Shown here: positions 9,020-21,700 of the stretch, in pieces
How the letters are laid out: each line of letters starts with the position of its first letter
Position numbering within the stretch: position 1 is the stretch's first letter
Source of the DNA: Sergeia podlipaevii
Lineage: Eukaryota > Euglenozoa > Kinetoplastea > Trypanosomatida > Trypanosomatidae
Assembly (NCBI GenBank): GCA_030849805.1
Contig: JASANZ010002260.1
Coordinates: 1-64,000, forward strand
Length of the DNA stretch: 64,000 nucleotides
Direction of reading: 5' to 3'
Translations under genes and position numbers: made by a program
Notes under the pieces: generated by a model
What the model saw: only the letters and a program-made list of their open reading frames with translations
Told to the model about the DNA's origin: nothing
The model's database searches: none

Positions 9020-10821
9020 GTTCTGATATATACAGAGAGAGAGAGAAAGAAAGGTAGGTGGAAGCGCGCGAGTACAATTGCTGGTCTGTGTGCGTGTCTG
9101 TCTGTATATATATATATATATATATAATAGCACAGAAAAAAAAAAAGAAGAGAACAGCTAAATGAAAAAAAGGGAGGTCTCTTTCTGTGTGGGTGTGTGT
9201 GCTCTACACAGTCTGTGGTTATTCCAATTTTCTCCTTCTTTTGTTTTCAAAACCCTTACCTTTTAATTTTTCCTTTTTTGTGAGTATTTGGTACTATCGT
9301 TTTCTGTGTTTCCTCTCCCCTTTCAGCGTAGGTTGCTCAATGAAGAAGTGATAATATAAATTAATTTTAAGAGGAAAAAAAGGTGGTGAATCGTAATGAT
9401 TGTCAAGAAGTAAAATAAAAACAATAGGAGTGAGCACAGTAAGGAAGAAGAATTTATGACGACAGTGGATAGCCGCGGCACTTATACTTTCAAAGTCAGA
9501 CAGTGACACAACACCCTCCACATGTGAACTCCCAAACCCAGGGTCATTGCTGCATTACACCTTATTTATTTTTTATTGCTTCAATATTGCATAAGCCCAT
9601 TCGTACGTTCCGTAACACCAATACCCATAGAAAAAGGAGAGAGAGGGGGGGAGGCTCATATAAAATGAAATAAAAATTGTTTATTTATTTTTTTTTCTGC
9701 TACATTGTCGTGTGCTCGTATGTATGCACCTTTATATGTTCCTCACCTCACACTTTCAACGCATAAATCTCTTCTCCTCTATTTATTGGCCTCTCCTGTA
9801 TGTGACGCAGCACCTCTCCCCATCTAGACGCAGAACACGCACACAAAAAAAAAGTGGAAATAGAAAGTAAAAGTGGTGTCGGGTCCTCTTGAAAACAAAC
9901 ACTGTCGGTAATTTTTTTTTCTTTGCATTTTTTTTTTCCCTCGCGCTACCGCTTCCCTATCTCATTTCCCTTTAGAACAGGAAGCAAAGGAAATAAAGAA
10001 AAAAAAAAGGAGTGGAAAGTAACAAACGAACACCGTTTTCATACAACTTTTATCATTTTAACAAAAAAAAAAAGCTTCTTTATTTTTTTGGAACATAGAT
10101 TTACCATACGAAGATATAACTGTGCTACTGAAAGGCACATGCTGAGCCACAAAAGCAGACAAGAAAGATACATATATGGGAAAAAGGAAAAGAAGAAAGG
10201 AGGTTCAAAAAAAAAAAGTAACTAGTGAAATTGAAAAGAGAAAAAAAAATCTCACTTATGTCATTTCAATAGATTGTCTTCTTTACGATCGTGGTTACAG
10301 GATACTCCTCATCCTTTATCTAAACAACTATTTTCTTTCTTCAAAAAGAAAGAAAGAGAAAAAGGCATCACGCACAACAAACAGCAAATCGCATACACAC
10401 ACATACACACACACACAGTATTAGGGGAAGGAGGTAATACGCGCACACGCTACCCTCCACTCTACGAGAAAAAAAAGGTGGACAAGAGGGCTCATAGTTC
10501 TCCCGTACTATTACTGCTATTTTTTTTTTCTTTCCATCGCTCCCAACGTAGTCGAAACAATATTTAATCTTCCAACATTTGCAGTCATGCACACAAGTAC
10601 GCAGGCATATAATAGTAGTGCACTCAAGCGTATTTTATATCATATTCTTTTCTGAAAAAGAGAAAGAAAGAGATATTTCTGAATATTATCGCATATACTG
10701 AAGATATCAAGAAGCTGGAACATAGCGCGACAAAATAATTTTAAAAAAAATTGTGAACTGCAGATGCAGTGGTGGCTCCGCCAAAATCGCAGCGCACCGT
10801 CAGTGTATTCAAGCGCATGTG

Positions 10822-10823
<2 letters not shown>

Positions 10824-10860
<37 letters not shown>

Positions 10861-10929
10861 AGATACCTAAGTGAAAAAGGTACAAAATAAACCTCAGGCA
10901 AAAACACACACATACACACACACACACAC
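10824..10929. repeat. Facing (GT)n and (CA)n arrays
   Basis: A (TG)n array at 10824-10858 is followed, 46 bases later, by an interrupted (CA)n array at 10905-10929. The arms are complementary, so an RNA from either strand could fold into a long GU/CA hairpin. Confidence 0.85.
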
Positions 10930-12685
10930 GTACCCCTAGCAAACCAAGAAATTAGTGCAAAATCCATTGCAACGGAAAAGGAAAAAAAATAATAATAATA
11001 AATAAATAAATAAAAATCGTGACGATCCCATCGGAAGGGAGGGAAGAAGGGGGAAGAAGAAAAGAGAAGTAAAAAGAAGAAAGAGAGAATATTCGCCCCT
11101 CCCCCTTGCTGTGTGAAGAGGTACTACTTTTGCTTTGTTGCTATTTTTTCATTGATTGTTGATATCGCCGTCATTTTTTCCCCCTTCTTTTCTCTCTACA
11201 TACTCTCCTTCCCATACGTTTGAAAAGAATAAGTTTATAAATGAAAAGAGGGAAGGAAAAAAAAAAAGTATAAAAAGGAAAAAAAAAAGGCTAAAGGTAG
11301 TTTAGATATGCATATATTGCTTTAAATACAAGTGAACATAAACAACAACAAATAGTACGATATATACAGCATCAACACAAAAACCCGCCATCTCCCCTTC
11401 TCAACATACAAAAGAAGAAAACCAATACATTTGCCCAACGGGTATTATATGTAGTATTCTTACTTATAACTCGACAATCACCTTACTCATGTATAGCCCT
11501 AGCGTCAACACTTTTTTTTTCTCTTTCTCTTTTAAGTCGTTGTTGGTGCTGTTGTTTCGTCTGAGATGCTACAGAGGAAAGCACGTAAAGCTATATTCTG
11601 AAAATAGGAGAGGCAAACAAAGAGCCAAAAGGAATATATATATATATATATATATATGTATTCCCTTCTTCATTTCTTCCTATTGGCCGCTGCGTGACAC
11701 AAAACAATAGCAAGACCTTTAAGGAGGCGCGCTACATGGCAGTTCATCGCTGTTAGAAATTCTTTTCTTTTGATTTCAAAAAAAAAAAAAAAAACAGCTT
11801 CTAAATAATAAAAAATAAGTGATAGCAATAATAATAATATTCAGCAAAAAAAAAGGTATTGTGTTTGTACATAATCGTCAACAGGAAAAGAAAAAGTAGC
11901 AATTAACAGAGAGAGAGAAATGGGGAAAAGAAGAGAGCTGGAAAGTCAATACCTGCTTCCAGAAAGCAAAAACTTTAAAGGAGAGGGAGTGAAAGGAGAA
12001 AAAGTAAAACAAGACCGCAAAAAAAAAAAAAATTTAATGATACGTTTCTTTTTGTTGTTGTTGCTGTCGCATTTTTAATGGCAGTCTCTACCTTCACAAC
12101 GTGTCACATAAACCTCATCTTTTTCAGTCCCAAACACACACACACACACACACAAATGTTGTTTGCTCCTTCTCTTTCAGACCTCTCGAATAGTTGATCC
12201 AAAAGCGTAGTATCCGAGGTGTTATTTTCCTCTTTTTCTTCTCTCTCATCCCCGCTGGGCATTTGAAGTTTTTTTGTATTCCTACGCGTTTTTTCTTCCA
12301 AAACAAAAAAAAGTGTCAAGTTTCACTTGTTCTGCATTCCCACCGTGCTTCTCTCTCCCTTTCTCTCCCTATATGTTCCCCTCTTCTCCATCAGACTACA
12401 TGGTCAGAGCATTATTCATGCTACGGTGCCGTGGGAAAAAAATAAGAAGAGAGCATTAGCTTTTTATAAAAAAAAGCATTTTCACTCCCATCCTAGCAGC
12501 CAAAACACTGAGCAAAATAAATGTATATAAAAGAACTTTTTAAAAAAAGCACGCTATTTTTTTTTTTTTTGAAATCGTTTGACTTCATATATATATATAG
12601 TCAACCTCTTGTACTTATATATTCGACTTAGGCTATCCTCGCCTTTTTCTTGCTCGCCAACATTCTCCATATCGAAAAGTCAGTT

Positions 12686-12720
12686 CCCCCCCCCCCCACA
12701 CACACACACTTTTTAACATT
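12686..12720. repeat. C12 run followed by (CA)n
   Basis: A 12-C homopolymer at 12686-12697 runs straight into a short (AC)n array. Confidence 0.85.
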
Positions 12721-13323
12721 TGCGTAGAGAGATAAATGCAAAAGGAAAAAGGAAAGGGGGAGATAATAATAATGAAAAGGAACTTTTTTGATGTCGTCAT
12801 TATATATGTGGAGAGAGAAAGAGAGAGCGGGTATACTATGTTAGAATATATATTATAAGGGTAAGAGGGATCTCTGAAGAAAGAAAGAAAAGGATATATA
12901 TATATATAACAGCTTGTCGTCACTTCAAATTAACATTCCCCAAGAGAAGAGCGCTAAGTTCACGCTACACTACACTGCATGCCCATGAGTCATAGAGAAA
13001 GTATATATATGAACTCTATGCACGCCGTAAGCAAAATAAACGAACAAGAAGATGATGTAGCGATGTAAGCGGACCGTAGAGCTCACTCATAACTTGAGCA
13101 TTCGTACAAGATACAGAAACATGAAAAACAAAGCCAATTTATAATGCTTCGGTCCTTTGTAAAAAAAAAAAAACTTTTTTCCTTAAGCCCCCTCTCCACT
13201 GACATAGCGCTTTCTTTTGCTCCATTTCTCATTCAATCTCTTTGTATCTCTTTGCTGTTCCTGATTCATTTTTTAAAAAAGGCCTTTCATTTCAATTCTC
13301 TCTCTCTCCTCTCCTCTCGCATT

Positions 13324-14160
13324 TTAGTATCTCCACTGCGGCGCGTGAGTCATGCTGCGTGCGGTCAGGATGCGCACTTCATTGCCATCAAAGTAGTTCT
13401 CCGCAGAAACCGTCATCTTACTCGTGCAGGAAGGTACAAAGTCTCTCTTCACCTTCTTGTGCAAGTTAGGTGTCTTGCGTGGAGAGTTATATTCGACCTT
13501 GTCGTACTTCTCAAAGTGGTACTGTTCCTTCTTGGCGTTCTTGCGCTCTACTGACAGACGGGGATTGAGCTCTTCGTCAGCGGACGGGGTCAAGAAGCTA
13601 AGGATGGCCCTCTCCTCATCCGTCCACGAGGACGTCTCGGTCGAGGTGAAATTGTGTTTAGACTTTGAAAAGAGCGGGGCAAAGGCGCTCTCGTTCTCAA
13701 GCTTGCGGCGACGTGAGCCGGTGGCGACGTAGCGGATGTCGCACTGTGCCTCATAGGGGATGGGGAGGGGGTGGCTCACAGAAATCTTAAAGGTGCCTGG
13801 TATGACACGGGTGGAGAGCTTCTGGTCATACTCGCGATTGGACATGGAGCCGCGCATGGGGGAGTAGGAACCAGAGGACTTGGGCACGAGACTGTTCTCA
13901 CTGCGATGTGTAATAGCGGTGACGCTGCCGTTGCCACTGCTAGAGCTCTTGATGATGTAAGCGGGGATGGGAGAGAAGCTCTCCTGGCGGAGAAGGTCAA
14001 TGACCTCCTGTGGAGAGTCGGTGGGGCTGCAGGCAAGACTGTGAAGGCGCTGGAGCACCTGAGAAACGTAGTGGCCCCGAACAGTGTTGGTCTCGCGAAG
14101 GTAGCGGTGATCGGACTCGCAAAAAGCATCGCGAGGGCTGTGAGTAGATAAACATGTCAT
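13324..14160 (-). CDS. Hypothetical conserved-type protein, 278 residues
   Basis: I do not recognise this protein. It is basic, polar and rich in Ser, Arg and Tyr, with no membrane segment and no enzyme motif. The N-terminal half has a probable helix (residues about 30-65). The C-terminal half has many Lys/Arg clusters and Tyr/Pro words (residues 200-278), a composition common in small microtubule- or axoneme-associated kinetoplastid proteins (inference only). The ATG at 14160 is the first in-frame start. A purine-rich 3' UTR follows the stop. It is isolated from its downstream neighbour by the 4.3-kb gene-free interval. Confidence 0.6.
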   Translation of the reverse strand: MTCLSTHSPRDAFCESDHRYLRETNTVRGHYVSQVLQRLHSLACSPTDSPQEVIDLLRQESFSPIPAYIIKSSSSGNGSVTAITHRSENSLVPKSSGSYSPMRGSMSNREYDQKLSTRVIPGTFKISVSHPLPIPYEAQCDIRYVATGSRRRKLENESAFAPLFSKSKHNFTSTETSSWTDEERAILSFLTPSADEELNPRLSVERKNAKKEQYHFEKYDKVEYNSPRKTPNLHKKVKRDFVPSCTSKMTVSAENYFDGNEVRILTARSMTHAPQWRY

Positions 14161-14533
14161 GGTTGCAAAGGGTAAATAGATGAAAGAGGGGAGAAAGACA
14201 AAGGAAAACCTTGTCGGCGTGTCTGTGTTGAAATACGTGTGTTAGACTAGTGAAAAGTGGGCTGTTTTCAGGAAAAAAAAAAGAAAAAAAGGATACAAAA
14301 AAAAGGGAAAAAAAGTATTTCAATTGCCATGTGAGAAAACCAACAAAGACAAATTGCAGCTCCGCCTGCTAGTGTGCGCATGCACACTTGTCACCATGAT
14401 TGAAGCCAATTAGACGGCTCGCATTGTTGATGTTGTTTTTCAGTTGGTTAATATTCAGATACATGTACTTGCCTACACGTACCGCGGTCACCCCTCCCCC
14501 CCCCCTTCCCGCCTCGCCTTCTACCTTATTACT
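14161..14533. other. Intergenic region
   Basis: No gene seen. A-rich near 14270-14320 (pyrimidine tract for the 278-residue gene on the - strand). A C10 run at 14496-14505 lies in the presumed 3' UTR of the myotubularin gene. Confidence 0.6.
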
Positions 14534-16270
14534 TCAACCTGGTGGGCACCCATGCTCCATGCACTCTGAGGAGCAGAATAGCTGCCCACAGCTTCGACAC
14601 CGTGACTTGGAAGACCACATACTAATCGACTTGTAGCAAGCGAAGCATGTGTTCTTGTCAAAGACACACCAGCGGCTAACCAGCGGGGCCGGAGACGAGG
14701 AAGAAGGTACGATACTGCGCTTGTGTGCATATACCTTTTCAATCTTGAGCAGTGTTGTCTCCTCACGCTGCCGCGCTACACACGCATCGTCCATCAGGCC
14801 CTGCAGGTAAGCATCAAAATCTTCGCCCCAGCTCACTTTCTGCGTCCTCGCCGCACTGCTACTGCCCATCTGGGGTAGGCACTGGACCGCGTGATCGAAC
14901 ACGGGCAGATTGCATAAACGTGCCGCCTTCTTGCTGCTCGTGCTACCCTCGCTCAACACAGCGAGTCGGTCGCTGTCAAGGCTAAAGTAAAAGTCCTCCC
15001 AGAAGACCAACCGCTTACTGTTGCAGCTCGGGATAATCTTGTACCGTACATCCCCATCGTCCCTGCTCGCTGCAGCTGTGCAAACCGCGCCATCCTCACC
15101 GCTTTCACCATCACCGCCGCCAGTAACAGCAATGGCTGCGGCAACGTCGTTGATATTGCTGCCAGCCCTTCTGTTGTTGCGTTGAATGAACTTCCACGCA
15201 GTACTGGCGTCATAGTCGGGGTTCACCAGCCAGAGTGGTGCCTCTCCGCGCTTTTCGCGCTGCACGCGGCGCAGTACATCAGTCCAAAGCGAAGGAGTCT
15301 GCAACCGCACTCCTTCAAGAGTCCTTTCCTGCTCACAATCACAGAGAAACGTTCCGTACAGGCAGCTGTACACGCTCTCGCTCAGCACTTTCAACAACTC
15401 AGGTGTGAACTCAAACGCGTAGGGAAACTGGCGCACAACTTGATACACCACATCCATGTACTGCGCAAAGATAGGAGACACCTGAAGCTCATGTTGCTGC
15501 TCCGTGTCTGACTTGGTGGTACCTGTCTGTGTGCTGTATCGTGTCCGCCCTGCTACCTTGTGTGCGCTGCGCTCGGCAAACTTGTGTCCAAAGGAACAAA
15601 ACTCCTTCTCAATCAGCATGCAGAAGCCGAAGGTGGTGCGATAAAAAGGATCTATCAAGAGCATCGCCGTCGCACAGCACTGCGAGGTGCGATCCCAGCC
15701 ATCGGTGCAGTGTACCAGGCATGATTCCCCGCACTCAAGAGCAGTCACGATGGCCACGGAGCACTCCAAGACACGCTGGATGTGCTGGAGCCACTGCGTA
15801 TCATGCAGCGCCTTGCTAAAGCCCTCTGTGGCAGCGGAACCCTGGTAAGACGCGAGAAGCGCGCGCAACTTGGCAAAAGACTTGGCTACGCCAAAGACGT
15901 TGTCAATGCCAAAGAACTTGGTCTCGCAGAAGCTATAACGCGAGCCTGTCTCGTAGCCGCCTCCTGTTTTTGCATTTCCCTCCGCCGTCATCCATGGCCG
16001 ACAGTCCGCTACAAGCAGAAAGGCTGCCCTCCCACCACCTCCACCGCCGCTGATGGAATTGCTTAGAGGAGATGCCGCCGTCATTGTCATGGCGGGCATT
16101 GCGCTGGCGTTAAGAGTGCTATTGGCGAGAAGAGCGGCAGGACGCAAAGAAGAAAAAGAAGAAGAAGAAGGAACGGTAGGAACAGTAGGAACAGTGGCAG
16201 TCGTCGTGGTAGAGTGAAAGTGATTTATTCTGAAGCTACCGTCGTCATCGTCGTCAAACAATGAAGGAAC

Positions 16271-16307
<37 letters not shown>

Positions 16308-17665
16308 GAAATGGGTGATGTGTACTGCTGCTGCTGTGTCTGTTGCTGCTGGGAAATAGCAGCAGCGGTGATAGGGCTGCTGCCTACGCCTCCTCCCGAC
16401 ACGGGATATCCACTGTTCGCCATGGCGCGACACACCTCCGCATCCTTCGTTATGCCTTCTTGACACCACATGAGCGGCTGCGAGGCTCGGGAGAGTACAG
16501 CACCAGTACGTAAGTGAACAAAAGAAATAGCAGGGACACGACTGCGTGACCGGCCTGCGATGGCGTCATGCAAGGCAATCTCCCCAATGGCAACAGGCTC
16601 CAAGAAGAGCCACGGATAAGTAGGGCTCGCGCCAAAAGTTGAGCAGCACCCTGCGCTACCACCCTCAGCAGCATCGTCAAAGTCCTCTGCGTCTTCTACT
16701 GCAGCGTCCGCGTCCTCCGTGCCTGGCAGCAACGTGCGTCCCTGCACGGGAATACCATCCACAATCGTGGCCACACTGGCACCGCATTTACCATCACTGA
16801 CAGTGTGCTGCCGGTGCAGGCGGCGCAGACGGAACCACGGTCGAAGATCCTTGCCAACGCCTATGCGGCCAGCTACTAGATCCCCCTGGGTAGGAACAAG
16901 AAGAAATGGGGTTGTGTAGGCGTTCCAGATGGAAAGCTGCCGAGCGAACTCCTTGCGAGGCTGATAGATGTTCCACCCAAACTCTACTGTATCACATGAA
17001 GAAACAGAACAAAGTGAAGGAGAGGCAGAGGCAGCAACTGTACCGGTAGTGCCAGCACTGCCCTGTGCCGCCTTCATGCGGGCTCGATAAAATTCAAACG
17101 CTGGAAACAACGAAAGATGAGAAAGTCCAGTGCAGGCTAACCTCAGCACGGACTTGAGGCTGTTGAGCACCCGGTCGCTCTGCAATACAATGGTAAAGCT
17201 CCACACATGCTTAGACTGAAGTGAGAGCGTGAAAAGACTAGGGGGGCGGCTATAAGACATCATCAACGGTGCCTGTTGCTGCTGCTGTGGCGGCGAGGAT
17301 GACACAAAAGACGAAGCAGCAGCAGCAACACTAGCAGTAGTAGGGTCTACGTAGTGGCACTTCTGGTTGTGGTAGGCGTTGCGTGCGGTTAAAAAGGAAG
17401 CTGTCACTGCGTTACTCGCGCGTGCAATGCTCCACTTCTCAATAGAAAGAAAAGGAATGAGCACAGGGACTGGGCTGCTCGCAGGACCAAGCAGCAGGCG
17501 ATACTGCGAGATGGCCAGTGCGCATGGAATGACCGCGCAGTCCTTTTCATTTCCTCCTCGAAAAAATGCAAGAACCGCGGCATCCGTAGATGTAATTGGC
17601 GCCTGAAGATAGCAGTCAAGGTGCTCGCCGGCTAACAATATTGGGGTGAAGTCAGGGTAGTCCAT
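14534..17665 (-). CDS. Myotubularin-type phosphoinositide phosphatase with C-terminal FYVE-like finger
   Basis: A protein of 1043 residues. The phosphatase signature HCTDGWDRT is present, with catalytic Cys653 and Arg659. This matches the CxDGWDR P-loop diagnostic of active myotubularins, which remove the 3-phosphate from PI3P and PI(3,5)P2 on endosomal membranes. The N-terminal 200 residues fit a PH-GRAM domain. Low-complexity inserts (poly-Ala coded by CTG repeats near 16272-16305, poly-Gln, poly-Asp, Thr/Val) lie around residues 440-560. The last 37 residues have Cys pairs at 1007/1010, 1023/1026 and 1031/1035, with the FYVE-like core RCRSCG, but the protein stops at 1043. The usual final CxxC pair is missing; only His1038 and Cys1040 remain. 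Start is the ATG at 17665. Presumed role: endosomal PI3P turnover. Confidence 0.9.
16272..16305. repeat. (CTG)n trinucleotide array in coding sequence
   Basis: About eleven CTG/GCT units encode a poly-Ala run in the variable insert of the myotubularin gene; likely length-polymorphic. Confidence 0.85.
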
Positions 17666-18706
17666 GTGACTTCGTACTGTATAAAAAAGAAAAATGCGTG
17701 TGTATATATGTATGTGTGTGTGTGTGTGTGCTTATGTATACAAGCAAAACGCACACACAAAAGAAAACCGGTGTTGATTAAAATGATAATGTAGTCGATG
17801 TGGAATAACAAAACATTAATAGGGAAGAGGGAAGAAAGCAACGTGCTATGCTGTCCCGCCACGCGCTTGCAAGTGTGTATACACCTTCACAATAATAATA
17901 ATAATAATAATAATAATAAAGAAAAAAAAAAAGACAGCAAATAAAGGAAACAAATTTTCAAAGAAAAGATATGTCGTCATACGCATTGGAAGACACCAAT
18001 GAGTTGTGTTTCGAAAATATGCATAAAAGTTTTAGTAGGAATGCGGTAAAATGTTAGTGACAATAGATAAATTGCAAATAAGCAGCGCTGAACATAAACG
18101 TTTCGAAAAAAAAAAAGGAAGAGAAGAAAAAAAAAACAGATGCGACATAGTGCCTCAAAGAGAGAAAAGCAAATGCTTGCAAGTGTATATATGTATACCG
18201 TCGCCTACATGCCCGTTACAACGTCAATTGCTGCCTACATATATTTTTTTTCCAGTCCATCTCCTTCACGTTCTCCTTCATCCCACCAAGTGCTTTTTTT
18301 CTCCCCTTGCGCACTCGCGCAGAGAGAGAGAGAGTGAGGGAGTGTAATACGCCAGCACAGTCACTACGGAATGAATGCGAAAATGCTTGCTGCAAAAAGA
18401 AAGCACTACTTGTGCCCCGCTTTCCCTCTAGATTTGACAATCATGCGCGAAACGCCTCCATCTTTCCAAGAAAGATAAAAATAAAAAAATATAATGTTAA
18501 CAAAGTAATACAGAATAAAAGAAAAACATTTTTACAAAGCATGCGTACTGAAATAAAGATAAAAACAATAATAATAGTAGCTAGTTTCGTCCAAGCGCAA
18601 AAGAAACAAAGATAAAATCATAACAACATACAAGAGTGAGGTACATACAAGAGAGACATCAATGACAGCTTGTACACACACACACACACACACACGCATT
18701 TTTCTT
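17666..18706. other. Intergenic region
   Basis: No gene seen. Contains (GT)n near 17713-17729, an (AAT)n array at 17891-17920, A-rich tracts, and (CA)n at 18673-18695 in the presumed 3' UTR of the EFR3-like gene. Confidence 0.6.
17891..17920. repeat. (AAT)n microsatellite
   Basis: Roughly ten AAT units upstream of the myotubularin gene. Similar (AAT)n arrays occur at 27001-27020 and 50805-50825, always in gaps. Confidence 0.9.
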
Positions 18707-21700
18707 TTATATAAGTTCCACGTAGCGGCTAGAAGGCAACTTCGCTTGCAGCGGCGGTCTTTTTCCCGATCTACTAATGTCACTGGCAGCAGTCTTCCCT
18801 CCTCGGGGGACGAGCATCGTCAACACCCCTTGCTGCAGCAGTGCGCCACCATTATGTGGAGATAGAGAGCTCATAATACAAGGAGAATGCACGGGGCTCT
18901 CAAGGGTGTTCACCTCTTCATCATCATCATCCTCACCGTCCAGCACGTCATCAAGCGATATGCGGATGTTAGCATCATGGTGGCGAGTGGAGCCTTTGCC
19001 ATTCAAGGCTAATTGTGCCGCGCCTTGTCCTGGCGTGGCTGACGGCGAGCTAGGAGGGTCTTGTGAAGCCCCACGTAGTGCTGGCAAAGGACCAACGGAG
19101 GTGCCAGGACCCACGAGTGATGTGGACTGATTGACCCCGCAGTGGGCAAGCACCTCAGCAACGCGCTTTGCCACCGTATTTGCGCTACTGCTAAACTTCA
19201 GCTCCTCGCCCACCCCGTCCTGTGCGGTGTCATCATGCAGAGTGATGCTCACCGTGTTCAACTTCGCCGTACGCTCCTGCGGTACGTCTAGTGAAAAGAT
19301 CACCGTGGACGGTCCAGCAATAAGAGCTGCCACGTTGTTGTCATCCGCCTCCGTCGCTGCATACATAGAGGACTGCCTAGATGTGGTGCTGCCCACGCTC
19401 GGCGGTGATGGTGCTGCGAACTCCGCAGCAGCTTTCGCGGTTGCATTTTTCGTGCCCAGCGGTGAGGAGCAATTGTCCTTCTCTGGCGGCTCAACCGTCG
19501 CTGCTGCGGCGGGGACACGGTCCGCTTCGGGTTCATCGGACCACACGCACGCGTGCTCGATAGCAGCAGTCAAGGCGACTACATCTTGTGAGTCACACGC
19601 AAGCACTGTGCTAATGTCACCCCCACGGCCCTCCAGGGAGACCGCGAGCAGGTGCGCAATGTGAACGAAGGAAGGCAGCGTAGTGATGCCCTGTAGCGTG
19701 GCGGGCTCACTCGTCAGAGGGTGCCTCTTCGCATCACCAGGGACCGTGCTCAACCCGCACACGGTAAATCGCTCTGAACGCCATCGGCGTCTAGTGTTTG
19801 GCGTCGCATCTGCAGCTGTGTCTTCTAAGATCAACTCGGAGGAAAAGCAACTCGCCGTCTCCCCTGCCGCCACACGCGCTGAAAGAATCTGCTTCACACA
19901 GTACTCCGTTAACTCAGGGCAGTCATACGTCTTACCTAAGCGCGCCAGCACTGCGATGGACATGTGCAGCCACGCGCGCGTGAGCGGCGAGGTCGGGGTC
20001 GTGGAAACTTCCATCGATGCCACCTTCTCAGCAGCTGCAGCAGCCACACTCTCACCTGCGCAGTGTTGCTGAAGCGTGTAAAGATAATGGAGGACAAAGG
20101 GAAGGGAGCTGATGCCTCTGCTGCCAGCCATGATAGCGGCCACCACATTGGCTACTTCGACCACACAGCGAGGGGAAATGGTCGTGGTGTCTAGCATCAT
20201 GCTGTTCACCCACTGCTTAGCGGCTTCGATGTCACGCACATCGGTCTCAATAACGTCGCTGGTACCAAGAGACAGCAGCGGTATTGACAAGCTGCTATGC
20301 GACACCATGGAAATGTCCAGTACGGATGATAGCGGTTGCGGTTGCTGCAGAGGTATCTCTGTACTAGTAGTACTGGTGCTGCTGCCATAGTCTGGGACGC
20401 CAGCCAGAGCCCCACGTAGCACACGGATTGCAAGGGTGCGGTGAAGATCATCTCCATAAAGGGCACCATCCTTGGGATCAATAAATGGTTGCAATACAGA
20501 TACGATATCAAGCGCACTACGATCTGACGGAGGCACGGTGCGCATATATGGCGATGCCACCGCCATGAATCGTAGCATGAGCACAGTACGCCAGTTTGAC
20601 TTCTTTGATGTTGCTGCCCCCTCGCCAATCGCAATTGCTTCCTGACCAGCCTCTCTAAGTGACTTCAGCAAAGCGATAAGGAGAGATTGCATCTGAGGGG
20701 CGCTTCTCTGTCTATATGTGGATATGTACAAGCCTCGCACAACATCCACACATGCGTCCTGCGTGGCCTGAGCCACGTTGCTGCTGATTGCAGCGCTACT
20801 TATGTGACAAGTAGTCCTTGCAGCACTCACGTCATCCAGACTAATGTCACCGTCTTCACCTTCATCTTCGGTTGTGGCAGCAGCGATGGAAGAGGCGCCA
20901 CCGTACCCTTGCACAGGCAGACGTGCAACGGAGAGCAGATACTTCAGAGCCAGCTGTGGCCTCCCGCCCGTCATGGGCACCTCCACCACACACACGGCGA
21001 GGCCCCGCAGAATGCCAACACGCACACCCGCATCTTTGTTGACCACGCCCACCTCACAGAGGCACTGATACACAGCAAACCCCAAACGCTGCGGCCTACG
21101 CTCCATGTAGCACACAATAGCTTGAAGGATAATAGTCGGCGCAAAAGGGGTTGCCCATGCTTTCTGTGCATGCATCAAGTCCACTATAAGGGAAAGAAAA
21201 GAGCCCACGCTAGCGGTCGTCACACATCCGGCTACAGCGCCTATTGCAAAGCGGCAGCCCAGCGTGTATGCAAGGAAATAATCCTTGGGGGGCAGTTGCA
21301 CCGACGTAGTTGGCGGCTGTGCATCTACAGTAGTGAGGGCCTTGATGTCGCTATCTGATACAGGCCGCTTCGCTGCGAGTCTCAGATGCGAGATAAGATT
21401 CGTGAGGATCGGTACGATGAGCTTGTTGACATCGCCCGCGAGTGCGCTATCTAGGCACGTGGCGATATGGCCAATCGCGAGAAGAGCGGCATAACGCACC
21501 TGTGTCGCCATGACGTTGGCATGAGAGGCAAGATCCCGCTCTGCCATACCGCGCAGCGGCTCCAGCAGCTCCTGCTTGTGGTCGCTGATCAGCCTTCGTG
21601 ATGACTCGTACCGTGGGTCCTCGTCTAATCGGCTACATAAAATACAGAGCAAGTCCGCTGCGCCGACCTTGTACAGGTCCACACCCGATGTAGCCAGCAA

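Larger units (their letters stand above)
9020..13323. other. 4.3-kb gene-free interval inside the - strand block
   Basis: No supportable gene on either strand. All open frames are under about 100 codons and are low-complexity Lys/Asn/Ser/Phe strings. The sequence is AT-rich, with alternating A-rich and T-rich tracts, (TA)n at 9104-9125 and 11637-11657, facing GT and CA arrays at 10824-10929, (CA)n at 12129-12152, a 12-C run at 12686-12697, and a pyrimidine tract plus AG on the + strand at 12343-12391. Flanking genes keep the same orientation. It could hold long UTRs, unrecognised ncRNA, an internal initiation/termination site, or decayed genes. Confidence 0.65.

Noticed and set aside
13045..13110. 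ATGATGT word that resembles a C box of a C/D snoRNA
   Set aside because: One mismatch to the C box and no CTGA D box at a suitable distance, nor a terminal stem.
20687..21358. 223-codon + strand frame opposite the EFR3-like gene
   Set aside because: Antisense shadow without domain or splice signal; the - strand product has family motifs over the same stretch.
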